NCBI GenBank assembly: GCA_026552835.1
Contig: JAPMTY010000043.1
Location: forward strand, 1-5,453
Source of the DNA: Candidatus Methanoperedens sp.
GTDB taxonomy: Archaea > Halobacteriota > Methanosarcinia > Methanosarcinales > Methanoperedenaceae
DNA length: 5,453 nucleotides
Direction: 5' to 3'
Part shown: positions 1 through 5,453 of the stretch, one piece after another
How positions within the stretch are numbered: the stretch's first letter is position 1
How the letters are laid out: each line of letters opens with the position of its first letter
Made by a program: the position numbers and the translations under genes
Notes under the pieces: generated by a model
Told to the model about the DNA's origin: nothing
Seen by the model: the letters and a program-made list of their open reading frames with translations, nothing else
Databases searched by the model: none

Positions 1-1
1 A

Positions 2-139
2 AGAGAAGGGGATGGAATAGCACATATTCAAGGTTTAGTGATTTTCGTGCCTGGCACGAAGGTCGGAGACCAGGTAACGATTAAGATTGAGCGAGTAATG
101 CGAAAATTTGCAATTGCAGCACTTGCGCCAAAAAACTAA
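2..139 (+). CDS. TRAM-domain protein, C-terminal part (5' end outside window)
   Basis: The window opens inside this gene. The last 45 codons are visible, read in frame from base 2 to the TAA at 137-139. They show the typical second half of a TRAM domain: REGDGIAHIQG, then VIFVPGTKVGD, then a beta-strand with basic residues (VTIKIERVMRKFAIA) and the end APKN. TRAM is a small beta-barrel that binds RNA. In archaea it occurs either as a stand-alone protein of about 60-80 residues, some of which are described as RNA chaperones, or as the C-terminal domain of radical-SAM methylthiotransferases and at the N-terminus of RNA methyltransferases. The stop directly after the domain fits a stand-alone TRAM protein or a C-terminal TRAM of a larger tRNA-modifying enzyme. 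The missing 5' part prevents a decision, though the stand-alone form is my preference. A zinc-ribbon gene follows after 27 nt, probably in the same operon. Confidence 0.85.
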   Translation, partial: REGDGIAHIQGLVIFVPGTKVGDQVTIKIERVMRKFAIAALAPKN

Positions 140-154
140 AAGAAATAAATCAAC

Positions 155-158
155 GGAG
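155..158 (+). promoter_or_regulatory. Shine-Dalgarno site of the zinc-ribbon gene
   Basis: GGAG is followed by 8 nt (the AT repeat atatatat lies in the spacer) before the ATG at 167. It supports this start and shows that the gene has its own ribosome binding site although it lies only 27 nt behind the TRAM gene. Confidence 0.7.
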
Positions 159-166
159 ATATATAT

Positions 167-364
167 ATGAATTTTGAAAGAAATGACCGCGGCGGCGGTT
201 TCAGACCAAGTGGTCCGAGAGATCAGCACATGGGTCCGAGAGAAATGTTTAAAGCAACATGCGCTGACTGTAAACAGGAAACTGAAGTACCCTTCAAGCC
301 ATCCGGTGACAGACCGGTGTACTGCAGGGAATGCTACCAGAACCATAGACCGAAGAGATTTTAA
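167..364 (+). CDS. Small CxxC-x17-CxxC zinc-ribbon protein
   Basis: This 65-residue protein has an N-terminal half rich in Gly, Arg and Pro (residues 4-26, with RGGGFRPSGPR) and a C-terminal zinc ribbon. The ligands are C32-x2-C35 and C53-x2-C56, separated by exactly 17 residues. Between them lies VPFKPSGDRPVYC, the hallmark of the short CxxC-x17-CxxC family that is widespread in archaea and some bacteria (I recall it as TIGR04272). The end is basic (HRPKRF). The fold should bind one zinc ion. The RG-like arm and basic tail suggest nucleic-acid binding, but no function is established that I know of. The start is fixed by GGAG at 155-158. The gene sits 27 nt after the TRAM gene and is followed at once by a hairpin-T terminator, so the two are likely co-transcribed as a small RNA-binding pair. 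An overlapping frame beginning at 174 lacks family features. Confidence 0.85.
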   Translation: MNFERNDRGGGFRPSGPRDQHMGPREMFKATCADCKQETEVPFKPSGDRPVYCRECYQNHRPKRF

Positions 365-375
365 TTAACATAAAA

Positions 376-413
376 CGGGCGCTGATATTGCGCGCCCGCA
401 TTCTTTTTTTTTA
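376..413 (+). terminator. Hairpin plus T-tract terminator, possibly bidirectional
   Basis: CGGGCGC (376-382) pairs perfectly with GCGCCCG (392-398) around a 9-nt loop. It is followed by an almost uninterrupted run of T from 401 to 412. The element begins 9 nt after the zinc-ribbon stop codon and should end the TRAM/zinc-ribbon transcript. Read on the minus strand, the same hairpin is followed by TTTTAT and lies about 55 nt past the arcS stop, so it may also stop arcS transcription. Archaeal termination depends mainly on the T-tract, so the plus-strand direction is the better supported. Confidence 0.75.
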
Positions 414-452
414 TTTACTGATTGTTAGCCGACGGCTTATCACGGCAAAATA

Positions 453-2267
453 CTAATGTTCAGTGTCAATCTTCTTTGAATGCCGAAGCTCAACCGCAAC
501 ACCCTTCCCGCACCCCTTCATCTCCCAGCCGCTCATCAGCGCGCGCCCAACGCCTAAAAACGTTTCACCTTCAACAATCACCTCATCATTGGGGCGGATT
601 TGCGGGTCAGCTTCAAGTACACCCGGCGCAAGGATACTGCTGTGCGGAGTGAAATCGCCTATTTTCACCTTATAGAAAGGATAGCCGCGAAGCCGCATTC
701 CACCTTCTACGGTCAGGGCAGCTGTCCCGTACTGCGGGATTAAAGTTGCAAGCTGTTGTTTTCCTTCGAATAACTGGAACTTTGGATATGGCGCTCTTAC
801 ACTGGCGCCATCCGTGACAAGCATATCCCCGGCGCCGCGCCCGAACTGGTAATCCACAGTTCCGCGCATAATGTCAAGGTTTGCCGGATCACTTGTGCGC
901 TTTTTTGTATGTTCAAGCCCTGAAACTGTATCTCTCAGTTTGTCAAGGGATGTGTTTGAAGTAACACCTTCATCTGCTGTATAGATAAACCCAAGATCAA
1001 GCTCGTTTTCCACTGATTCGCATATTTCCCTGTATGCGCCGTGCACATGCGCGATAATGTTTTTGTATTTGTTCTTCTCAAGATACGAGCGCAGGCAGCC
1101 CCCTACCCATGCTCTTTCCTCAAGGTCCCAGTGACCTGTTACGGGAGTATCGTAATGCGCAGCAGGATACATCAGTTCAAGCTCGCGCGGGACTACACCC
1201 ATGGGAGACGTGATTATCACTTCATGGACAAATTTCCTGTACTTTCCAAGGGCATTGATGAATTTCTGGTGTGAAAGGGATACCGAGTAAGGTTTTTTTG
1301 CTGAGCATGGGAGAAGCACAAGCGTATCAAGCTCAGGCGCTGAGTAGCGTTCCACGACCCTCTGCGCAAACCTCCTGATTTCCACCCGGTTTAGCGATTC
1401 TGATGTATTGGCATAGAGCGTATTCGCCCTGAATATCGGCGTTCTTTTTTCAAGGAACTCGTATTGTGCGTCTATAATTCGAAGCGCTGCGGTGAGCCAT
1501 GGGCGCGCCCTGCACTGGCGCTCCACGTATTCGCGAAGATGCCCTGACCTTATGTGCTCGCGGACGGCGCGCAGTTCCTCGCTGAGTTTTAATGAGTTAT
1601 GTGAAGACAGCAATTCAGCGCGCTCTTTTTTGGGCATTTTAAGAAGTTCCGCAGGGTTATTCGCAAGACATACTGAACAGGCGCAGGGAAATTCATGCAG
1701 CCTGTCAAGGTGATGTTCGCCCGAGTTTGTCAGATAAATATCCTGGTACGCTTTGATAATTGGCAAAGTTTCATCAACGATATCGACACCCATGTACACA
1801 AGCATGGCAAGGTTTTCGGGTGTGGCAAGCGCCGGCGCATAGAGAAGCGAGTCGGCGCGGGTGTTCTCCTTGAGCCTGATTATGGATTCCACAAGTTCAC
1901 GCGCCCTGTTTTCAAGCTGTTTTGCGGCACCGAGGACGTATAGCTCTGATTCCGGGTATTCACGCGAAAATGGATGGATGACAGCGCCTGTGTGAGCAAA
2001 ATTTGATGCGGGTTTTTCTTCCTCCTGAAGCTCTTTTATGATTTCCTCTCTTGTATAGAGGGGCAGTGATTTATGAGGGAGGATGAATATTTTTTCGTCA
2101 TTGGGTTCAAGAGGCGAAGTCCTTTTCCAGAGAGAGCCGGAATCAATTATGGGGCTATCTTTTTCATGAATATTTATAACGGCGGGGGTTGAAAGCTCAT
2201 TTTCCAGAACCAGTTTGCCAATCCTGGCTGCACAGTCGCGATGGGTTATTTCGAAGATTTTGCTCAT
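453..2267 (-). CDS. arcS: Archaeosine synthase ArcS (TgtA2), PUA domain at C-terminus
   Basis: ArcS acts on tRNA after TgtA has inserted preQ0 at position 15 of the D-loop. It adds lysine to the preQ0 nitrile, and a radical-SAM partner (RaSEA) then cleaves the product to archaeosine. The 604-residue length suits the family. The N-terminal half is a TGT-like barrel: IIDSGSLW at 40-47, GVDIVDETLP at 160-169, and a TGT-type zinc site C195-x-C197-x2-C200 with H223-N224. The middle carries the ArcS signature PCSAKKPYSVSLSH (320-333), which plain TGT enzymes lack, followed by TGHWDLEE (377-384). A PUA RNA-binding domain spans about 528-598 (YPFYKVKIGD, LEADPQIRPNDEVIV, GVGRA). The start MSKIFEITHRDCAARIGK matches the beginning expected for the family; a weak GTGA lies 6 nt upstream. 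The gene appears monocistronic, convergent with the zinc-ribbon gene. No tgtA or RaSEA gene is in the window. The identification rests on the motifs. Confidence 0.95.
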   Translation of the reverse strand: MSKIFEITHRDCAARIGKLVLENELSTPAVINIHEKDSPIIDSGSLWKRTSPLEPNDEKIFILPHKSLPLYTREEIIKELQEEEKPASNFAHTGAVIHPFSREYPESELYVLGAAKQLENRARELVESIIRLKENTRADSLLYAPALATPENLAMLVYMGVDIVDETLPIIKAYQDIYLTNSGEHHLDRLHEFPCACSVCLANNPAELLKMPKKERAELLSSHNSLKLSEELRAVREHIRSGHLREYVERQCRARPWLTAALRIIDAQYEFLEKRTPIFRANTLYANTSESLNRVEIRRFAQRVVERYSAPELDTLVLLPCSAKKPYSVSLSHQKFINALGKYRKFVHEVIITSPMGVVPRELELMYPAAHYDTPVTGHWDLEERAWVGGCLRSYLEKNKYKNIIAHVHGAYREICESVENELDLGFIYTADEGVTSNTSLDKLRDTVSGLEHTKKRTSDPANLDIMRGTVDYQFGRGAGDMLVTDGASVRAPYPKFQLFEGKQQLATLIPQYGTAALTVEGGMRLRGYPFYKVKIGDFTPHSSILAPGVLEADPQIRPNDEVIVEGETFLGVGRALMSGWEMKGCGKGVAVELRHSKKIDTEH

Positions 2268-2346
2268 AAAGTTTCACAATCAGGATTAAACCGCAAATTA
2301 AACGGATAAATGCAGATATTGTTATTCTGCTTTTAGGCTGGGGTTT

Positions 2347-2356
2347 TATTTAAATA
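2347..2356 (-). promoter_or_regulatory. Putative TATA box of arcS
   Basis: TATTTAAATA is a near-consensus and almost palindromic archaeal TATA box. On the minus strand it would place the transcription start near 2325, giving arcS a leader of about 55-60 nt. It lies in the 134-base spacer between arcS and the downstream end of the 82-aa gene, so arcS need not depend on read-through from that gene. The palindromic core could also be read on the plus strand, but no plus-strand gene follows. The start site is inferred, not measured. Confidence 0.5.
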
Positions 2357-2401
2357 TGAGCTTAAATTGCATTGGATTCAAAAATCTCTAATAAACCCTT
2401 T

Positions 2402-2650
2402 TCACGTTCGCTTCCTGAGCTTTCCGCCTGCTATTTGCCCGGCAATGTCTGATAGCACAAGAAATGGTATAGCAGCCAGGCCCAAGCCTGAAAAAATCCT
2501 TAATAAGAACACAAACGGCACAGGGATATGGACTGCCATCATCCATTTCTTTGAGAACCTGGCTGCATTGCTCCTCAAATAACCAAATGGCAGGTTGATA
2601 AGGAATACTACCAGCATCAGTTCATTTATAGACAATTCATTTATAAACAT
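2402..2650 (-). CDS. Small hydrophobic membrane protein of unknown function
   Basis: This 82-residue protein looks real. It has hydrophobic segments at about 11-25 (LMLVVFLINLPFGYL), 37-50 (MMAVHIPVPFVFLL) and 52-74 (IFSGLGLAAIPFLV and on). They are separated by a basic loop (RSNAARFSKKW, 26-36) and followed by a basic tail (KLRKR). By the positive-inside rule, the loop and the C-terminus would face the cytoplasm. The motifs NLPFGYLRSN, FSKKW, HIPVPFV and LRIFSGLG look like conserved family positions: I have an unverified impression of similar 70-80 aa proteins in methanogens and some bacteria with NLPFGYWR and HxPVP. No function is known to me. The start is uncertain. An in-frame TGA sits two codons upstream of M1, so the start is M1 or M12. 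The best GGAG (2684-2687) is 33 nt from M1; a weak GAAGTGAAC is adjacent to it. The gene is in the same orientation as arcS but has a 134-base gap to it. Confidence 0.7.
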   Translation of the reverse strand: MFINELSINELMLVVFLINLPFGYLRSNAARFSKKWMMAVHIPVPFVFLLRIFSGLGLAAIPFLVLSDIAGQIAGGKLRKRT

Positions 2651-2824
2651 CGTTCACTTCTCTATCCATTTTCTTTTTTGTATCTCCTTATTTAATTAGT
2701 TTGCGCATTTAGATAACGGAACTGCTGCACAGGTTGAGGGTATAATTTTACATTAACCGTAAAGTACATAAATTGATATGTTCATTTTGAAACCACGGAA
2801 TTCAAGTAAAAAGGAGAAGATAAA
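2651..2824. promoter_or_regulatory. Divergent intergenic region between the membrane-protein and YHS genes
   Basis: This AT-rich spacer of 174 bases must hold the promoters of both divergent genes. TATA-like stretches are TATAATTTTA (2741-2750, readable on either strand) and ACATAAATT (2766-2774), the latter about 50-60 nt upstream of the YHS start codon. On the minus strand an AAGGAGA Shine-Dalgarno-like sequence lies at 2684-2690. None of the TATA candidates is close enough to consensus to choose with confidence. I see no operator-like inverted repeat here. Confidence 0.35.
2813..2816 (+). promoter_or_regulatory. Shine-Dalgarno site of the YHS gene
   Basis: GGAG lies within AAAAAGGAGAAG, 8 nt upstream of the ATG at 2825. 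This good spacing fixes the start of the small YHS gene directly before its DPICGM motif. Confidence 0.75.
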
Positions 2825-3016
2825 ATGCAGATAGACCCGATTTGTGGAATGCAGGTTGATGAAAAAACCGCACAGTATAAGACCGAATATAAGGGCAGGA
2901 CTTATTATTTCTGCGCCCCCGGATGCAAGAAAGCGTTTGAGTCCGAGCCTGAAAAATACTTAAAGAGCGGGCCGGTGGGCATGGGCGGGGAAAAACCCTG
3001 GTGGAAATTCTGGTAG
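2825..3016 (+). CDS. Small YHS-domain metal-binding protein with Trp-rich tail
   Basis: The 63-residue protein is almost entirely one YHS domain. DPICGMQVD (4-12) is followed by EYKGRTYYFCAPGCKKAFESEP (21-42) and EKYL (43-46), the usual order in stand-alone YHS proteins and in the YHS modules of heavy-metal P-type ATPases. Candidate metal ligands are C7, C30 and C34, in the C-GM and FC-x3-C contexts. Such domains are thought to bind soft metals such as copper; the role of free-standing copies is mostly unknown. After the domain comes a short Gly-rich linker (GPVGMGG, 49-55) and the ending EKPWWKFW, with three Trp and one Phe in the last five residues. There is no signal peptide or membrane segment, so it should be cytoplasmic. 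No metal transporter or regulator lies beside it. It is divergent from the 82-aa gene and 202 bases upstream of cdc48. Confidence 0.9.
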   Translation: MQIDPICGMQVDEKTAQYKTEYKGRTYYFCAPGCKKAFESEPEKYLKSGPVGMGGEKPWWKFW

Positions 3017-3074
3017 TTATAATGCCATTGTAATTTTTGCACCGTTTATAATATATACCATTTTCTGGTTGCAT

Positions 3075-3114
3075 ATCGGCAGGCTGGTGTTACAATTCTA
3101 AGCTGTCTGCCGAT
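3075..3114 (+). repeat. Inverted repeat in the YHS-cdc48 spacer
   Basis: ATCGGCAG (3075-3082) and CTGCCGAT (3107-3114) are perfect 8-base inverted arms. The stem can be lengthened inward by a G-U and a C-G pair, leaving a loop of about 20 nt. It lies 58 bases after the YHS stop and about 55 bases before the cdc48 TATA box. It could be a transcript end for the YHS gene, although only a weak T-rich stretch (TTCTTTG) follows. It could instead be an operator or the start of a small RNA. The sequence alone does not decide. Confidence 0.45.
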
Positions 3115-3171
3115 TCTTTGTCATCCTGCAAACAGTTTTATCTATGTGATACTATTAAGTAGCCAGCAATA

Positions 3172-3179
3172 TATTTAAA
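3172..3179 (+). promoter_or_regulatory. Putative TATA box of cdc48
   Basis: TATTTAAA, within AATATATTTAAATGG, is a good archaeal TATA box. Transcription would begin about 25 bases downstream, near 3200, leaving a short leader of roughly 15-20 nt that just contains the ribosome binding site. This makes cdc48 an independent transcription unit. Confidence 0.6.
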
Positions 3180-3204
3180 TGGACTTGAAGGAAACAAAAT
3201 ATCT

Positions 3205-3212
3205 GAGGGGAT
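3205..3212 (+). promoter_or_regulatory. Shine-Dalgarno site of cdc48
   Basis: GAGGGGAT differs in one base from GAGGTGAT, the complement of the archaeal 16S rRNA 3' end. It is followed by 6 nt before the ATG at 3219 and supports that start. Confidence 0.65.
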
Positions 3213-3218
3213 ATTAAA

Positions 3219-5441
3219 ATGGACGAAAAGCATAACAACCAGCTCACAGTTGCAAAGGCATACCCGAACGATGCAGGAAGAGGAATAGCGCGTCTTGACC
3301 CACATACATTAATGGTATTACAGCTTGTGCCAGGAGATATCATAGAAATCGAAGGGAAAAAAACAACATCTGCAAAAGTCTGGCGCGCAGACCGGAATGA
3401 TTGGGAACAGAATATTATCAGGATTGACGGGTTTATCAGGCAAAATGCGGGAGTCGGCATCGGTGACTCTATTAAAATAAAGAAAGCCGAGGTCAAACCG
3501 GCTGAGATGGTAGTTCTTGCACCCTCGGAAGGCACTTCCATCCAGTTCAAAGGTGAAGCCGACGAAATGGTCAAACGCCAGATAATCAAGCGCCCCGTCA
3601 CTAAAGGGGATATAATACCTGTAATGAGTACAATGGCGCATCCTTTTCTGGGAAAGGTGGTAACCGGGCAGGCGATACCTCTTATCGTAATAGAAGCGGA
3701 GCCTGACGGTGTTATATTGATCACAGATAATACTGAAATAAAACTCAGGGAAAAACCTGTGGTGCTGGAGGTCACGGGAACAGGAATTACATATGAGGAC
3801 ATTGGCGGCCTGACCGATGAAATCCAGCGTTTGCGTGAAATGATAGAACTGCCTATGAAGCACCCTGAAGTATTTGAACGATTGGGAATAGAGCCGCCAA
3901 AAGGTGTTTTGATGTACGGTCCCCCGGGGACTGGTAAAACCCTTATCGCAAGGGCGGTCGCAAACGAATCCGGGGCGAATTTCTTCTCAATCGCGGGTCC
4001 TGAGATAATGAGCAAGTATTACGGTGAAAGCGAACAGAGGCTTCGCGAAATATTCGAGCAGGCAAATAAAGAGGCACCGTCAATTATATTCATAGATGAA
4101 CTGGACTCCATTGCCCCAAAAAGGGAGGAAGTGACAGGAGAAGTGGAAAGACGCGTTGTGGCGCAGCTTCTTACGATGATGGACGGGCTTGAAGAGAGGG
4201 GGCAGGTAGTGGTAATAGGCGCCACGAACCGCATTGATGCCATTGACCCGGCGCTTCGCCGCCCTGGCAGGTTTGACCGCGAGATAGAGATAGGAGTGCC
4301 TGACAGGCATGAGAGAATAGAGATATTCCAGATACATACGCGTGGCATGCCGCTTTCAGATGATGTGAGAATTGAATATATCTCAGACAGGACACATGGC
4401 TTTGTAGGAGCGGACATATCAGCCCTCGCAAAAGAAGCGGCAATGAAAGCGCTTCGCAGATATCTTCCTAAAATCAAACAGGATGAAGCCGTACCGAATG
4501 AGCTGCTTGAAAGCATGCGCGTCACGGCGGACGATTTTGAAGATGCGCTCAAGGAGGTTGAACCCTCGGCAATGAGGGAAGTGATGATAGAGATCCCGAA
4601 GGTTGCCTGGGATGACGTGGGCGGGCTTGATGAGGCAAAACAGGAAATAAAAGAAGCTGTCGAATGGCCTCTTAATCATCCATCGAAATTTGAAAAAATG
4701 AGCATCCGTCCCCCGAGGGGAATACTTCTTTACGGTCCTCCGGGGACAGGAAAAACACTCCTTGCAAAAGCAGTCGCGACCGAGAGTTCTGCTAATTTCA
4801 TAAGCGTCCGTGGCCCGCAGTTATTGTCCAAATGGGTTGGGGAATCTGAAAAAGCGATACGCGAAGTGTTCAAGAAGGCGCGCCAGGTGGCGCCGTCTAT
4901 AATATTCCTTGATGAACTTGACGCGATAGCCCCTATCAGGGGCACTGAATTCGGTTCAAAGACATCGGAACGCGTAATCAACCAGCTGCTCACGGAACTT
5001 GACGGGATTGAAGTCTTAAAGAGCGTTGTGGTGATTGCGGCAACAAACAGGCCCGAGATAATCGATCCTGCTCTTATCCGTTCAGGCAGGTTTGACAGGC
5101 TGGTTTTCGTAGGACCGCCATCCAGGGAAGGAAGGATAGGGATATTCAGGATACATATGAAAAATATCCCTGTCTCGGACGACGTGAATATAGAAGAACT
5201 GGCTGACCTTACTGAAAATTATGTAGGGTCTGATATAGAATCACTGTGCAGGGAAGGGGTGATGCTGGCACTCAGGGAGAATTTCGATGCTGAGAAGGTT
5301 GAAATGAAACATTTCCTTGATGCGCAGAAGAAAGTAAGACCTGCTCTAGCCGAAGATATGATGGAATATTACGAAAAGCTGCAGGAACAATTCAAAGGCG
5401 GGACAAAGCAGGAACAGAAGTCTTATATAGGTTATAGATAA
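3219..5441 (+). CDS. cdc48: Cdc48/VAT-type AAA+ unfoldase with two ATPase domains
   Basis: This is a full-length (740 aa) archaeal homologue of Cdc48/p97/VAT, a cytoplasmic hexamer that unfolds proteins with ATP and can feed the 20S proteasome. The N-domain has a double-psi barrel (about 8-95, with [14 protein letters not shown]) and a second sub-domain to about 185. D1 has Walker A GPPGTGKT (234-241), pore loop K266-Y267-Y268, Walker B IIFIDE (289-294, D293/E294), sensor-1 N337 and arginine fingers R351/R354. D2 has Walker A GPPGTGKT (506-513), pore loop K538-W539-V540, Walker B ending D565/E566, sensor N610 and fingers R624/R627. All catalytic residues are intact in both rings. Aromatic pore loops in both rings are typical of archaeal VAT; p97 D1 lacks them. 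The short charged tail ends in YIGYR, which has a penultimate Tyr like proteasome-docking HbYX tails but Gly where a hydrophobic residue is expected. No cofactor gene is adjacent. Confidence 0.98.
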   Translation: MDEKHNNQLTVAKAYPNDAGRGIARLDPHTLMVLQLVPGDIIEIEGKKTTSAKVWRADRNDWEQNIIRIDGFIRQNAGVGIGDSIKIKKAEVKPAEMVVLAPSEGTSIQFKGEADEMVKRQIIKRPVTKGDIIPVMSTMAHPFLGKVVTGQAIPLIVIEAEPDGVILITDNTEIKLREKPVVLEVTGTGITYEDIGGLTDEIQRLREMIELPMKHPEVFERLGIEPPKGVLMYGPPGTGKTLIARAVANESGANFFSIAGPEIMSKYYGESEQRLREIFEQANKEAPSIIFIDELDSIAPKREEVTGEVERRVVAQLLTMMDGLEERGQVVVIGATNRIDAIDPALRRPGRFDREIEIGVPDRHERIEIFQIHTRGMPLSDDVRIEYISDRTHGFVGADISALAKEAAMKALRRYLPKIKQDEAVPNELLESMRVTADDFEDALKEVEPSAMREVMIEIPKVAWDDVGGLDEAKQEIKEAVEWPLNHPSKFEKMSIRPPRGILLYGPPGTGKTLLAKAVATESSANFISVRGPQLLSKWVGESEKAIREVFKKARQVAPSIIFLDELDAIAPIRGTEFGSKTSERVINQLLTELDGIEVLKSVVVIAATNRPEIIDPALIRSGRFDRLVFVGPPSREGRIGIFRIHMKNIPVSDDVNIEELADLTENYVGSDIESLCREGVMLALRENFDAEKVEMKHFLDAQKKVRPALAEDMMEYYEKLQEQFKGGTKQEQKSYIGYR

Positions 5442-5453
5442 AAAAAGATAGGA

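Noticed and set aside
35..346. Minus-strand open frame of 103 codons over the TRAM and zinc-ribbon genes
   Set aside because: It overlaps two genes with clear family motifs on the other strand and has no family features of its own.
427..437. Small palindrome AGCCG-A-CGGCT just after the arcS stop
   Set aside because: The possible stem is only four pairs with a three-base loop and no adjacent T-tract. It is too weak to call a terminator beside the stronger hairpin at 376-398.
1695..1943. Plus-strand open frames inside arcS, such as this one and 422-652
   Set aside because: All lie antisense to the conserved ArcS sequence and show no motif, promoter or ribosome binding site.
2778..2834. 18-codon plus-strand frame overlapping the YHS start
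   Set aside because: It has no ribosome binding site and reads out of frame through the YHS Shine-Dalgarno site. The YHS frame is clearly the coding one.
3155..4015. Long minus-strand open frame of 286 codons opposite cdc48
   Set aside because: It is wholly antisense to the conserved N-domain and D1 of cdc48, has a Ser/Ile/Pro-rich composition typical of a shadow frame, and shows no motif or ribosome binding site.
4019..4552. Minus-strand open frame of 177 codons opposite cdc48 D1
   Set aside because: It is a Ser-rich complement of the AAA domain codons with no recognisable domain. The adjacent minus frames at 4419-4679 and 4730-4993 are the same kind of artefact.
1..5453. Mobile element, CRISPR array, toxin-antitoxin or defence island
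   Set aside because: There are no transposase or integrase motifs, direct repeat arrays or target-site duplications, and no gene pair with toxin-antitoxin features. The large genes are ordinary archaeal housekeeping genes.

Overview
The window looks archaeal, most likely from a Euryarchaeota/Halobacteriota lineage related to the Methanosarcinales or Methanoperedens. This placement is inferred from gene content and protein flavour, not from a search. The evidence is an archaeosine synthase (ArcS) with a C-terminal PUA domain, a two-AAA-domain Cdc48/VAT ATPase with archaeal-type aromatic pore loops, a small TRAM-domain protein, TATA-like boxes of the archaeal TTTAAATA type, and GAGG/GTGA Shine-Dalgarno signals.

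Layout: (1) 1-413, plus strand: the 3' end of a small TRAM-domain gene, followed 27 nt later by a 65-codon CxxC-x17-CxxC zinc-ribbon gene, closed by a GC hairpin and T-tract. (2) 453-2267, minus strand: arcS, convergent with the first pair and driven from a TATA box at about 2350. (3) 2402-2650, minus strand: an 82-codon hydrophobic protein of unknown function. (4) 2825-3016, plus strand: a 63-codon YHS-domain metal-binding protein with a Trp-rich tail. (5) 3017-3218: a spacer with an inverted repeat and the cdc48 promoter. (6) 3219-5441, plus strand: full-length cdc48. No gene-free stretch exceeds about 200 bases.

The first two regions share an RNA theme: a TRAM RNA-binding protein, a small zinc ribbon, and the enzyme that adds lysine to preQ0 at tRNA position 15. 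The right half is protein quality control (Cdc48), beside a small metal-binding protein. I see no sign that all these genes form one pathway. They lie in at least four transcription units on alternating strands. There are no transposases, tRNAs, rRNAs, CRISPR repeats or phage genes.

I found no convincing new multi-gene system. The points most worth a second look are the small TRAM/zinc-ribbon pair, the YHS protein with its aromatic tail, the odd translation start of the 82-aa membrane protein, and a hairpin with its own upstream TATA-like box between the YHS gene and cdc48.
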